Shown here: one piece after another, positions 1 to 8,420 of the stretch
Layout: each line of letters starts with the position of its first letter
Position numbering within the stretch: position 1 is the stretch's first letter
Source: Rubricoccus marinus
GTDB lineage: Bacteria; Bacteroidota; Rhodothermia; Rhodothermales; Rubricoccaceae
DNA: 64,000 nt
Direction of reading: 5' to 3'
Assembly: GCF_002257665.1 (NCBI RefSeq)
Contig: NZ_MQWB01000001.1
Span: 185,151-249,150, forward strand
Position numbers and translations under genes: made by a program
Notes under the pieces: model-generated
Databases searched by the model: none
Seen by the model: the letters and a program-made list of their open reading frames with translations, nothing else
Told to the model about the DNA's origin: nothing

Positions 1-1
1 G

Positions 2-2137
2 CGCAAGGAGATCGACCCGGATCTGGTCGTGCCCAACCCGAAAAAGTCCCTCCAGGAGGGCGCCGTCGCGGCGCTCGGGACGCCGCGCGACGTGTGGGTC
101 TGGAGCCAGGTCCGCGCCGTGGCGGACGCCTACGAGTTCGACCTGGAAACGCCGATCGCCGACCTGACCGAGCGCCAGAGGCAGGTGCTCATGGAGGGCG
201 CGGGCGATGAGCAGTTCGACATCGTGTACAAGTACAAGGGGCGCGAGGTGAAGTACCAGCACCGCTTCGGTGGCGTCCTGGGGCACATTGCGCACACACA
301 AGAGAACGCGAGCAGCAAGGGCCAGAAAAAATGGGCCGAGGCGTTTATGCGCGTCATCGCGTGCCGCGTGTGCGGCGGCGGGCGGCTCAAGCCGGAAAGC
401 CTGAGCTACCGCGTGGGCAACACGGGCACGTACGAAGGCGACCAGAGCATCGCGGACCTCGTGCAGATGGACCTGCGCTCGCTCGTGCAGTGGCTCGAAG
501 ACCTCGACCTCGAAGGGCGCCAGGAGATCATCGGTGGGCCGGTCGTAAAGGAGATCCGTGAGCGCGTGGGCTTCCTGGTGGATGTGGGCCTGGACTACCT
601 CACGCTGGACCGTCCGGCGCGGACGCTCTCGGGCGGCGAATCCCAGCGCATCCGCCTCGCGACGCAGATCGGCACCCAGCTCACCGGCGTGCTCTACGTG
701 CTGGACGAGCCTTCCATTGGGCTGCACCCGCGCGACAACACCAAACTCATCGACTCGCTGCAATCGCTCCGTGACCTCGGCAACTCGGTCCTCGTCGTGG
801 AGCACGACCGCGAAACGATTGAGGCGGCGGACTTCGTGCTGGACCTCGGCCCCGGCGCGGGCGAGTACGGCGGCGAGCTCCTGGCGGCCGGCCCGCCAGA
901 GGTCATCTCGACGCCCTCTGGCGACGGCCTTCCGCTCTCGCTGACCACGGCCTACCTCGCGGGGCTCCGCGCGATCCCGACGCCCGCCTCTGGCGAGCGC
1001 CGCGAGGGGAGCGGCCACGAGATCGTGCTCGAAGGCGCCAGAGGCCACAACCTGCAGGACGTGACGTTCCGCCTCCCGCTCGGCACGCTGACGTGCGTCA
1101 CGGGCGTCTCGGGAAGTGGGAAGTCAACGCTCATCAACCACACGCTCCGGCCGGCGCTCGCGCAGCACTTCCACAACTCGCAGACGGTCCCGCTGCCCTA
1201 TGACGACCTAAAGGGGCTGGAGCACGTCGACAAGGTCATCGCCATCGACCAGTCGCCGATCGGGCGCACGCCGCGCAGCAACCCGGCGACCTACACCGGC
1301 CTCTTCGGGCTGATCCGCGAGCTGTTCGCGCGCATGGGAGAGGCCGAGATCCGCGGCTACAAGCCGGGCCGGTTCTCGTTCAACGTCAAGGGCGGGCGGT
1401 GCGAGACGTGCAAGGGCGCGGGCATCATGAAGCTCGAAATGAACTTCCTCCCGGACGTGTACGTGGAGTGCGAGACCTGCAAGGGGCGGCGCTACAACGC
1501 CGAGACGCTGCATGTCCGGTTCAAGGGGCTCAACATCGCCGAGGTCTTGGACCTGCCCGTAAGCGAGGCGCTGGAGGTGTTCGCCAACCAGCCACGCATC
1601 GCGCGCAAGCTCAAAACGCTGGACGCGGTCGGGCTGGGTTACCTCCGCCTGGGGCAGGCCGCGACGACGCTCTCGGGCGGCGAGGCGCAGCGCGTTAAGC
1701 TGTCTAAGGAGCTCTCGCGCCCCGGGACCGGCAACACGCTCTACATACTAGACGAGCCCACGACCGGCCTCCACTTCGAGGACGTGCGGCACCTGCTTCT
1801 GGTCCTCCAGGCGCTGGTCGACAAGGGCAACACCGTTCTCGTCATTGAGCACAACATGGATGTCGCCAAGCAGGCGGACTGGGTCGTGGACCTCGGGCCG
1901 GACGGCGGCGCGGGCGGCGGCCAGATTCTCTTCGCCGGCACGCCAGAGGCCCTGGCCGAGGCCGACACGCCGACGGCGCCGTTCCTCCGCGAGGAACTGG
2001 AGCGCGCCGCTGAGGCCTCTGGCGAGCCGCTGCCGTTCCGCGAGATCGACCTCGACGCGCTCTCAAAGGGAGGCGGCAAGGGCGACGACGACGGGGAGGA
2101 CGTGGAGGAAGACGAGCCCGAGGAGGTGGAGGCGTAG
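2..2137 (+). CDS. uvrA: UvrA, excinuclease ABC subunit A (5' end outside the window)
   Basis: DNA damage-recognition ATPase of nucleotide excision repair, partner of UvrB. The reading frame is open from base 2, so the N-terminal ~230 residues, including the first Walker A, lie upstream. Visible parts in order: a CxxC zinc-binding segment (CRVCGGGRL), the first ABC signature LSGGESQRIRLATQIG followed by the Walker B region VLDEPSIGLHP, the second Walker A GVSGSGKST, the C-terminal zinc module CETCKGAG...CETCKGRR, and the second signature LSGGEAQRVKLSKEL with ILDEPTTGLH. The C-terminus is an acidic tail (DDDGEDVEEDEPEEVEA). Several copies of the iterated CCTCTGGCG motif are inside the gene, in linkers rather than in the ATPase motifs. 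Identity is certain. Confidence 0.97.
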   Translation, partial: RKEIDPDLVVPNPKKSLQEGAVAALGTPRDVWVWSQVRAVADAYEFDLETPIADLTERQRQVLMEGAGDEQFDIVYKYKGREVKYQHRFGGVLGHIAHTQENASSKGQKKWAEAFMRVIACRVCGGGRLKPESLSYRVGNTGTYEGDQSIADLVQMDLRSLVQWLEDLDLEGRQEIIGGPVVKEIRERVGFLVDVGLDYLTLDRPARTLSGGESQRIRLATQIGTQLTGVLYVLDEPSIGLHPRDNTKLIDSLQSLRDLGNSVLVVEHDRETIEAADFVLDLGPGAGEYGGELLAAGPPEVISTPSGDGLPLSLTTAYLAGLRAIPTPASGERREGSGHEIVLEGARGHNLQDVTFRLPLGTLTCVTGVSGSGKSTLINHTLRPALAQHFHNSQTVPLPYDDLKGLEHVDKVIAIDQSPIGRTPRSNPATYTGLFGLIRELFARMGEAEIRGYKPGRFSFNVKGGRCETCKGAGIMKLEMNFLPDVYVECETCKGRRYNAETLHVRFKGLNIAEVLDLPVSEALEVFANQPRIARKLKTLDAVGLGYLRLGQAATTLSGGEAQRVKLSKELSRPGTGNTLYILDEPTTGLHFEDVRHLLLVLQALVDKGNTVLVIEHNMDVAKQADWVVDLGPDGGAGGGQILFAGTPEALAEADTPTAPFLREELERAAEASGEPLPFREIDLDALSKGGGKGDDDGEDVEEDEPEEVEA

Positions 2138-2204
2138 GCCCGCTCCCGCCCAGGCCTCTGGCGCCAGAGGCCTGGGGCTCTACCGTGCACCCTTCCCCTG
2201 CGGC

Positions 2205-2314
2205 GTCATCGCGAGAGGTCCGTTCGGCTGCGCTCAGGGCAGGCTCCGCGACGCGGCGATTGGGGTGGTCCGCGCTCGGCGGCACGGGATCGCCGCGCTC
2301 CGCTCGCGATGACA
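2205..2314. repeat. Dispersed TCATCGCGAG repeat, copy 1
   Basis: A ~110-bp unit opens with GTCATCGCGAG and closes with the complement CTCGCGATGAC, so the ends can pair. The middle contains GCTCAGGGCAGGCTCCGCGACG, shared with copy 2 at 2397-2505. It resembles a GC-rich version of the TCATTGCGAG repeats scattered between genes in many bacterial genomes. Confidence 0.75.
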
Positions 2315-2396
2315 CCCGTTTGGGTAAGGCGTCTCCGCGACGACCCACCTGGGGCCCAGAGGTGCAGGGCCTCGTTGTGCAGCCTCCCCAACCGAT

Positions 2397-2505
2397 GTCA
2401 TCGCGAGGAGCCCGTTCGGCTACGCTCAGGGCAGGCTCCGCGACGTGGCGATCTGGTGGGGTCGTGCTCGGCGTCGCGAGATCGCCGCGCTGCGCTCGCG
2501 ATGAC
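2397..2505. repeat. Dispersed TCATCGCGAG repeat, copy 2
   Basis: Same layout as the copy at 2205-2314, in the same orientation, with terminal GTCATCGCGAG and CTCGCGATGAC. Together the two copies fill most of the gap between uvrA and the PKD lipoprotein gene. Partial relatives lie near 26425, 31952 and 33610. Confidence 0.75.
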
Positions 2506-2525
2506 ACCGGCTGGGGTGGGTCTCC

Positions 2526-3116
2526 TTAGTCGCTCTCAGTGATGGTCACGTCCGTCGAGCAGAAATCGATGCCGTAGGCGTTGCGGGCGGTCACTGTCAC
2601 GGTGTACGTGCCGGGTTCGCTGTAGCGGTGCGTCGCTGGAAGTGACGCATCGGTGTTGCCGTCGCCCCAGTCGACTCCAAACGCGTCGGCCTCTGGCGAA
2701 TTGGGGTGGAGAGAACCCATCAGGGAAACCGGTTCGCCAGAGGCGGCCGTGCTCGGCTGGGCCTGGCAGGCTGTGAACACAGGGCCGTGCCCTAGCTCTA
2801 CGGCTGTGACCACGCACGTCTCCGTATCGACAGCGTTCTCGCCACGGCGTAGCTCTGCGGTCACGGAATACGTCCCGGGAGTCCTGAACACGTGCGAGGC
2901 ATCCGCGCCCGTAGAGGTCTCGGTGTCTCCCCAGATCCACTGGACATCAGGAGCCGGTATGCCGTCGTCCGTTGTCGAGGCGACAAAGCGTCCCTGCTCT
3001 CCGATTAGCAGTTCTGCGGGGCACTCTAGGCTGGCTAGCATGGCAGGCGCGCGCGTGGTCAGGCAGGAGGCGAGGCCAAGCGCGAAGCCCAGGGCCAGGA
3101 AGGAACGGTAGAGCAT
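2526..3116 (-). CDS. PKD-domain lipoprotein
   Basis: 196-residue predicted lipoprotein. The N-terminus is a hydrophobic signal ending in LASC (lipobox, Cys17 or so). Two PKD/Ig-like beta domains follow: one around residues 35-100 with VQWIWGDTETSTGADASHVFRTPGTYSVTAEL, and one around 110-190 with VDWGDGNTDASLPATHRYSEPGTYTVTVTARN. Both show the WGD and GTYxVT signatures of PKD folds. Such domains usually mediate protein or carbohydrate contacts at the cell surface. There is no enzymatic module. It stands alone, divergent from the gene at 3421, and its precise role is unknown. Confidence 0.85.
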   Translation of the reverse strand: MLYRSFLALGFALGLASCLTTRAPAMLASLECPAELLIGEQGRFVASTTDDGIPAPDVQWIWGDTETSTGADASHVFRTPGTYSVTAELRRGENAVDTETCVVTAVELGHGPVFTACQAQPSTAASGEPVSLMGSLHPNSPEADAFGVDWGDGNTDASLPATHRYSEPGTYTVTVTARNAYGIDFCSTDVTITESD

Positions 3117-3420
3117 GGAGAACCAACTTCAAGACGCGGCTCAGAGTACGCCGGGCCTCTGGCGCCAGAGGCGTGGTGGTCGGCGCGGGCGGCATTTGGG
3201 CATGCCTAGGGCTCAAGCGGTTGCGCAAGCGCCCGATAAAGCCGGCTGCGCCTGCGTTCTAGACCCAGGCGCGAAGGGGTGTCGCCGTGACGGTCTGCCA
3301 CAGACTAGTAGCAGAATAGATGGGACCAGACAGAGCGTTGACAGAACCGAGGAGTCGTTCTAGGGCGAGTGGCCGCGCCTCATCGGGCACCGTTATCCTC
3401 GGGGACCACCCTCTCTACTA
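3117..3420. other. Divergent intergenic region
   Basis: About 300 bases between two divergent genes. It holds one palindromic GCCTCTGGCGCCAGAGGC near 3158 and presumably both promoters. I see no convincing -35/-10 pair, RNA gene or ORF. Confidence 0.5.
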
Positions 3421-5070
3421 ATGCGTCTTTTTCTCGCTCTCCTTCTGCTTCTTCCCACACTCGCGCTTGCGCAGTCCCCTCTCGGAGACCGCATCGGCCC
3501 CGACCTGTCGCCAGAGGAGCAGCGCTACTTCGGGCTCTTCCCAGGGATCGAGGGGATTCAGTCCGTCCAGGTGGTGGCAGGCACCGATACGACTCGGCTG
3601 GTGGTGTCGCGAGCGGTGGGGGGCGATACCACGTACGCGCTGCGGCCTGGCCAGATCGACGCGCTCCGGACGTTTGTCGGCTCCTTCGAGCAGAGTGCCG
3701 CCGCGTTTCTGAACCCCAACTGGCAACAGGCCTCGTCGGCCTATACGTCCTCTGTCTTGAGCGCGGAGGAGTACCAGGCCGTTCGCGATTCCGTCGCGCA
3801 GGCCCGCGAGTCTCTGCTCCGGCCGGAGAGAGCGGGGGCGACGAACGCCCTCGCGGGCCGAGTTCTAGACCCCAGCACGGACGTTCCGTTCGTGAACCCT
3901 GAGCGCCGCACTGTTGTGATCCGACGCGGCGACCGCATCCTTTCCGGCGTGATCCTGAAAGCCGACGCCGACCAGCTTCTTTTGCACCCGGTCGCTCCGT
4001 ACAACTGGCGGGCGCCAGAGGCCGTCGCGATTCCGGCAACCGAGATCGAGTGGGTAGAGATTGAGCCGGTTGCTGAGGAAGGGATCGCGCGTGCGTTTCC
4101 GTACATCGGCGGCGCAGTCGGGCTGGCCGTCGCTGGGGGAGACGTGTTTCTGCTAGAAGGAGGGCTGGAAAGCGCGCCCTTCGTCCCGCTCTTTGCCGCG
4201 GTGGGCTCCATTCTCGCGGAGCGCCTCCTGCCCCGGCCCCCGCCGCGAGGCGGGTACGCCAGCCGCCTGGGCTCGCTCGCCAACCGCTCCGCCTTCCGCG
4301 ACGTCACGCCGCTGGACTTCCCGGGGGCGACCGCGGGGGAGGACGTTCTCTCGTCGCGCTCGGCAAGAGCCGATGGGGCGTTTAGCCGCTGGCGCGCTCG
4401 CTACGGATGGGTAAACGTAGCGGCTATGCGAGGGGTGTCGTCGGATGCCGAGGTCTCTGGCGTGGTCCAGGAGAGCGTGCGGCTGGGCGGCATTCCCACC
4501 GACACGTCGCCGCAGTTCCTGCAAGGGGCGTCGGCGCCTCTCGCGAGCGTCGACGTCGCGCTTCGGCCGGTGCCGTGGGTGCGTCTCGGCGGCACGTGGG
4601 TGCGCGGCGAGGACGAGCGTCCAAGCCTGGAGCGCGAGTCCATCGAAGAGGTCACGGGGCCCGAGGTGGGCTTCGTCTCTCTGGGCTCGTTCCGAGGCTA
4701 CGCAGAGCTGGTGCTGCCCAGCCCGCGCGTCAGCGGGTTCGGCCTCGAAGCTGCCATCGGCGGGGGCCTGACGACCATCGAGGGAAGCGTAGACCGCTCC
4801 ACGACGGCCGCAGGCGGAGAAGTCGCCTACAGCCTGTCGTCCTCGCGGAGCAGCCCGTTCGTGCAGGCGACGGTAGAGATCGTGGCCCCGCGCCGGACGT
4901 CTTTCTTCGTGCGGTGGACCTCAGTCGCGGCGCCAGAGGCAATCTCGATTCCAGGTGCGGAACTGGAGTCCGAGCAGTTCCCCGGCGTCATTACGTACCA
5001 GCGGGAGCCACACGAGGTGACGTTCGGGAGGTACCAGGACATCGCGTGGGGCACGCGCTTTCGGTTCTAA
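3421..5070 (+). CDS. Exported protein of unknown function, possible outer-membrane beta-barrel C-terminus
   Basis: 549 residues. It begins MRLFLALLLLLPTLALAQ, a clear Sec signal peptide with an ALA-Q cleavage site. The N-terminal half (to about residue 280) has a soluble look with one hydrophobic stretch near 225-265. The second half is rich in alternating hydrophobic/polar stretches (VRLGGTWVRGEDE, GYAELVLPSPRVSGFGLEAAIGGGL, SPFVQATVEIVAPRRTSFFVRW) and ends in an aromatic residue, GTRFRF, as outer-membrane barrels do. I do not recognise a family. The assignment as an outer-membrane protein is inferred from this pattern only. Confidence 0.7.
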   Translation: MRLFLALLLLLPTLALAQSPLGDRIGPDLSPEEQRYFGLFPGIEGIQSVQVVAGTDTTRLVVSRAVGGDTTYALRPGQIDALRTFVGSFEQSAAAFLNPNWQQASSAYTSSVLSAEEYQAVRDSVAQARESLLRPERAGATNALAGRVLDPSTDVPFVNPERRTVVIRRGDRILSGVILKADADQLLLHPVAPYNWRAPEAVAIPATEIEWVEIEPVAEEGIARAFPYIGGAVGLAVAGGDVFLLEGGLESAPFVPLFAAVGSILAERLLPRPPPRGGYASRLGSLANRSAFRDVTPLDFPGATAGEDVLSSRSARADGAFSRWRARYGWVNVAAMRGVSSDAEVSGVVQESVRLGGIPTDTSPQFLQGASAPLASVDVALRPVPWVRLGGTWVRGEDERPSLERESIEEVTGPEVGFVSLGSFRGYAELVLPSPRVSGFGLEAAIGGGLTTIEGSVDRSTTAAGGEVAYSLSSSRSSPFVQATVEIVAPRRTSFFVRWTSVAAPEAISIPGAELESEQFPGVITYQREPHEVTFGRYQDIAWGTRFRF

Positions 5071-5534
5071 AGCGACACACGTGCTGAGCGCGCCAGAGGC
5101 CTCTCGCGAAGGAGGAGGGCTACGGCACAGACTCGTCGCGCGGGTGAGGTCGCACAGCCGTCGGTTTGCCGAAGCTGTGCGCATAAAATAAGCGTGTAAA
5201 AGGTTTGCGGGAAGAGGGGCGCCCCGCGCCGACGCCCGGCAACGCATGTCTCGACCTCGGCTAGAAGGGGCGCAGAGAGGCGCCGTCTGGCCCCCTCCGC
5301 GCCAGAGGCTTCGGCCGCCGTGGCGGAACCTGTCGGGGCGCAACGCGCACAGGACATACGGCGGTGGCGTCCTGTATGGTGGACGGCGAAGTGCCGCCAG
5401 AGGCCTCTGGCGTGCGATTCACGCTATCGGAACGGCGGTTGATACGTGGGTGGGGGAACACGCGGCTTACCACGTGAGGGCAGACGCAGCACCCGGCGCC
5501 GCCCGCTCTCTCAAGCCCCACCAACCCCACCGCC
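5071..5534. other. Intergenic region
   Basis: About 460 bases before a lipoprotein gene. It contains several copies of the iterated motif (near 5091, 5308, 5396 with a paired CGCCAGAGGCCTCTGGCG). A short AT-rich island at 5184-5206 is the only visible promoter candidate. No ORF of substance is seen. Confidence 0.4.
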
Positions 5535-6119
5535 ATGACCCGTTCAACACTCTCCGCACTCGGCCTCGTCGGCCTCCTCGCGCTCAGCGGGTGCACCGCC
5601 CTGGAGTCCCAGCGCTACCCTACCCCACGCCGAGGCGGCACCGTGTACCAGCCGGCACCGCGCCCGGCAGATGTCCGCCGTGACAACCGCGACGACGCCA
5701 GAAGCACCCCCGAGTGGCGCCGCGTCGAGCGCGACGTGCGGCAGTACGTCGACCGCCTTGACCGCGAGCTTCGCCTGGACAACCGCCAGGAGCGCCAGAT
5801 CCGTGAGGTGCTGGAAAACCGGGCGTACAACCTGCTCCGCCAGACCCGTCGCGGCGAGGCGCGCCGCGTGTACCCCTTCCCGCGCCGCTTCAACCAGAAG
5901 CAGCACGCCAACCGCACCGTGGAACGCTTCTGGCGCGATGCCGACAACCGCGTTGAGCGGGTCCTGGATCGCGACCAGAAGCAGGAGTTCAAGTACCTGA
6001 CGGGAGAGCGCCGCCGCCCCACCCGGGCACGCGACCAGCGCGACGACCGCCGCTACGACAGGGATGATCGCAGAGACGATCATCGCGAAGAGCGCCGCGG
6101 CCGCCGGAAGCGCGACTAG
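5535..6119 (+). CDS. Lipoprotein with Arg/Asp-rich tail
   Basis: 194 residues. Signal peptide with lipobox LALSGC (Cys around 20). The rest is strongly charged. A helical central part (RVERDVRQYVDRLDRELRLDNRQERQIREVLENRAYNLL) is followed by a Lys/Arg-rich block, and the last 30 residues alternate Arg and Asp (DQRDDRRYDRDDRRDDHREERRGRRKRD). No known domain is recognised. The central helix resembles Spy/CpxP-like or EF-hand-free helical periplasmic proteins, but that is weak. The gene is followed by a strong terminator. Confidence 0.75.
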   Translation: MTRSTLSALGLVGLLALSGCTALESQRYPTPRRGGTVYQPAPRPADVRRDNRDDARSTPEWRRVERDVRQYVDRLDRELRLDNRQERQIREVLENRAYNLLRQTRRGEARRVYPFPRRFNQKQHANRTVERFWRDADNRVERVLDRDQKQEFKYLTGERRRPTRARDQRDDRRYDRDDRRDDHREERRGRRKRD

Positions 6120-6152
6120 GCTCGCGACGCACGCTCATGCTCTAACGTTGGA

Positions 6153-6188
6153 GAGGCGGGGGACTTCGGTCCCTCGCCTCTTTGCTTT
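6153..6188 (+). terminator. Rho-independent terminator
   Basis: 12-bp stem GAGGCGGGGGAC / GTCCCTCGCCTC with one G-T wobble, a TTCG tetraloop (6165-6168) and the T-rich tail TTTGCTTT. It lies 33 bases after the stop of the charged lipoprotein gene. It is the clearest classical terminator in the window. Confidence 0.9.
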
Positions 6189-6259
6189 GCCTCTGGCGCT
6201 AGAGCCCACGCTCCGAGCCTCTGGCGCCAGAGGCTGCTCCCGCCCACTCTGCGCTGCTG

Positions 6260-6871
6260 CTAGGCGTCGCCAGAGGCCTCGGGGAAGCGTTCGCCCGCCG
6301 TCACGGCGAGGTCCAGCGTGTTCTGCGGCGGCGGGATAGGGCACGAGAACGACGGGTTGACCACGCACGTGGGGTGGTAGGCGCGGTTGAAGTCTAGCGC
6401 GACGCTGCCGTCAGCCTCTGGCGTGAGGTCCATGTAGCGGCCCCCGCCGTAGGTCTCCACGCCCGTCGTCTGGTCGCGAAAGGGGACGAAAAGGTTCGGG
6501 TTGGTCTCCCCCAGAGGGAGGTAGGCCGTTAGCCGCATGGGGCGGCCCTCGGCGCGAAACACGAGCACGCCAGAGGCCACCATCGCGCGGGGCTCGCCGG
6601 TGGACGTGCCGAGGTAGAGCGTGTCCGTTTGCAACGCCGGTTGGAGCGAGGCGGGGATGGCGAGCGTGGAGTCGTACGGGAAGTACTCCAGCCCGGTAAA
6701 CGTCTCGCGCAGGCTCTCCATGACGGGCGTGTCCTCGGAGGCGTAAAGGCTGTCTCGGCTGGTGCGCCACGCCTCCCATTCGGCGTGGAGCGCGGCGCGG
6801 TCCACCGACGGCCCGCTGGGGCCGCAGGCGGCGAGAGACAGAAGCAGGGGGAGCAGGAGAGCGACGCGCAT
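6260..6871 (-). CDS. DUF1684 family lipoprotein
   Basis: 203 residues. Signal peptide with lipobox LAAC (Cys16). The mature part starts with the helix AEWEAWRTSRDSLY and carries the DUF1684 core: AYLPLGETNPNLFVPFRDQTTGVETYGGGRYMDL and LDFNRAYHPTCVVNPSFSCPIPPPQNTL, the latter with the conserved NPAYxPxC-like block. The biochemical role of DUF1684 proteins is not established; they are usually exported. It is divergent from the dehydrogenase gene at 6951, with only ~80 bases between the two starts. Confidence 0.9.
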   Translation of the reverse strand: MRVALLLPLLLSLAACGPSGPSVDRAALHAEWEAWRTSRDSLYASEDTPVMESLRETFTGLEYFPYDSTLAIPASLQPALQTDTLYLGTSTGEPRAMVASGVLVFRAEGRPMRLTAYLPLGETNPNLFVPFRDQTTGVETYGGGRYMDLTPEADGSVALDFNRAYHPTCVVNPSFSCPIPPPQNTLDLAVTAGERFPEASGDA

Positions 6872-6950
6872 AGCAACGGGGACCGGCTACAAGGTCGCTA
6901 TCATCGTGGACTCCGTCCTTTCAGCTTCGCGGAATCAGCGTCCCACCTCT

Positions 6951-8402
6951 ATGCCCCGGTTCTCCTCCCTCACGCCTCTGGCGGTCTTCGGCCTCACGCT
7001 CCTTCTCGCGGCAGCGCCAGAGGCCCAGATCACGGCCACCAACGCGTTCCCGGGCGTCAGCTTCCAGTCGCCGGTGGAGATGGGGATGGCGCCGGGCCAG
7101 CCCAACCGCGTGTACGTAGTGGAGCAAGGCAACGGGACCGGGCGCGCGCGCATCCTCACGCTTGAAGTGGGGGACAGCGCCCCGACGGTCTTCCTCGACC
7201 TCGACGACCGCGTGCGGGCGGGGGGCGAGCAGGGCCTGCTCGGTCTCGCGTTCCACCCGAACTACGCCGCCAACGGGCGCGTCTTCGTGCACTACAGCGG
7301 GCAGCCGGACGGCCGGACGGTCGTCTCGGAGTTCGCGCGCGCCAGCGGCGATCCTCTGGCGGCGGACCCCGAGAGCGAGCGCGTAATCTTGGAGCGGAGC
7401 CAGCCCTTCGGCAACCACAACGGTGGCAAGATCGCGTTTGGCCCGGACGGCTTCCTCTACATCGGGCTCGGCGATGGCGGCTCGGGGAACGATCCGCTGG
7501 GCAGCGGGCAGGACACCTCCACCATCCTCGGCGCGCTTCTCCGCATCGACGTGGACACGGTGCCAGCAGGCGCCACCTACGGGATCCCAGTGGACAACCC
7601 ATTCGCCTCTGGCGGGGGCCGCGGCGAGATCTACGCCTACGGCATCCGCAACCCGTGGAAGTTCTCCTTCGACTCCCTCACCGGCGACCTGTGGCTGGGC
7701 GACGTGGGGCAGGGGCGTTGGGAGGAGATCAACAAGGTGCGCAACGGCGGCAACTACGGCTGGAATCGCGTGGAAGGCCCCGAGTGCTTCCAGCGGACCT
7801 GCACGCTGAGCGACTACGACGCGCCGGTGTTCTCTTACCCCCACAACAACACGGACCAGGGGGGGCTCTCCATCACGGGTGGGATCGTGTACCGGGGGAC
7901 CGACGTGGCGGGCTTGGAGGGCGCCTACCTCTACGCCGACTTCGTCTTCCCTCGCCTGTGGTCCCTGTTCTCTGGCACGACGCCGGGCACCGCAACCTCG
8001 ACGCTGCTCTCTAGCTCGATCAGCAACATCTCGTCCATCAACGAGGGGCCGGGGCGCGAGGCGTACGTGGTCACCTACGGAGGCACCATCTTCCGCCTTC
8101 AGGGCACTTCTACCGCGGCGGCCCCCGGCGCCTCTGGCGCGGGGCTGATCCGCGTGGACGGCCCGAACCCCGTCCGCGGCGAGGCCGCGCTCGTGCTGAG
8201 CGCCTCTGGCGGCGAACCGGTACGTGTGCGTCTCTTCGACGCCAGAGGCCGCGAGTTGGCCGTCCTGAACGAGGGGGCCGTCGCGCGCGAGATGCGCCTC
8301 GTCGTAGACCTCGAGACGCTTGGTGTGGCCGCTGGCGTGGTGTTTGTTCTAGCGGAGACCTCTACCCTCCGCCAATCCGTTCGGCTCGTTGTAACGGGCT
8401 GA
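6951..8402 (+). CDS. Secreted PQQ-type glucose/sorbosone dehydrogenase with T9SS sorting domain
   Basis: Periplasmic or secreted six-bladed beta-propeller oxidoreductase of the soluble glucose dehydrogenase/sorbosone dehydrogenase family, expected to oxidise sugars using PQQ. The chosen ATG follows the usual start context and gives a signal peptide (MPRFSSLTPLAVFGLTLLLAAAPEAQ). Propeller motifs are clear: NHNGGKIAFGPDGFLYIGLGDGG, GIRNPWKFSFD, LWLGDVGQGRWEEIN, GGNYGWNRVEG. The last ~80 residues form a T9SS type-A sorting domain (GPNPVRGEAALVLS, VRVRLFDARGREL, LGVAAGVVFVL). 483 residues, a normal length. The adjacent gene is a paralogue. Confidence 0.92.
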   Translation: MPRFSSLTPLAVFGLTLLLAAAPEAQITATNAFPGVSFQSPVEMGMAPGQPNRVYVVEQGNGTGRARILTLEVGDSAPTVFLDLDDRVRAGGEQGLLGLAFHPNYAANGRVFVHYSGQPDGRTVVSEFARASGDPLAADPESERVILERSQPFGNHNGGKIAFGPDGFLYIGLGDGGSGNDPLGSGQDTSTILGALLRIDVDTVPAGATYGIPVDNPFASGGGRGEIYAYGIRNPWKFSFDSLTGDLWLGDVGQGRWEEINKVRNGGNYGWNRVEGPECFQRTCTLSDYDAPVFSYPHNNTDQGGLSITGGIVYRGTDVAGLEGAYLYADFVFPRLWSLFSGTTPGTATSTLLSSSISNISSINEGPGREAYVVTYGGTIFRLQGTSTAAAPGASGAGLIRVDGPNPVRGEAALVLSASGGEPVRVRLFDARGRELAVLNEGAVAREMRLVVDLETLGVAAGVVFVLAETSTLRQSVRLVVTG

Positions 8403-8420
8403 TGTGATGGGCTTTATGCC

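Noticed and set aside
5184..5210. Bacteroidota-type promoter (TTTG and TAnnTTTG)
   Set aside because: TTTG occurs at 5165 and 5203 but the spacing and the TA element do not fit the consensus.
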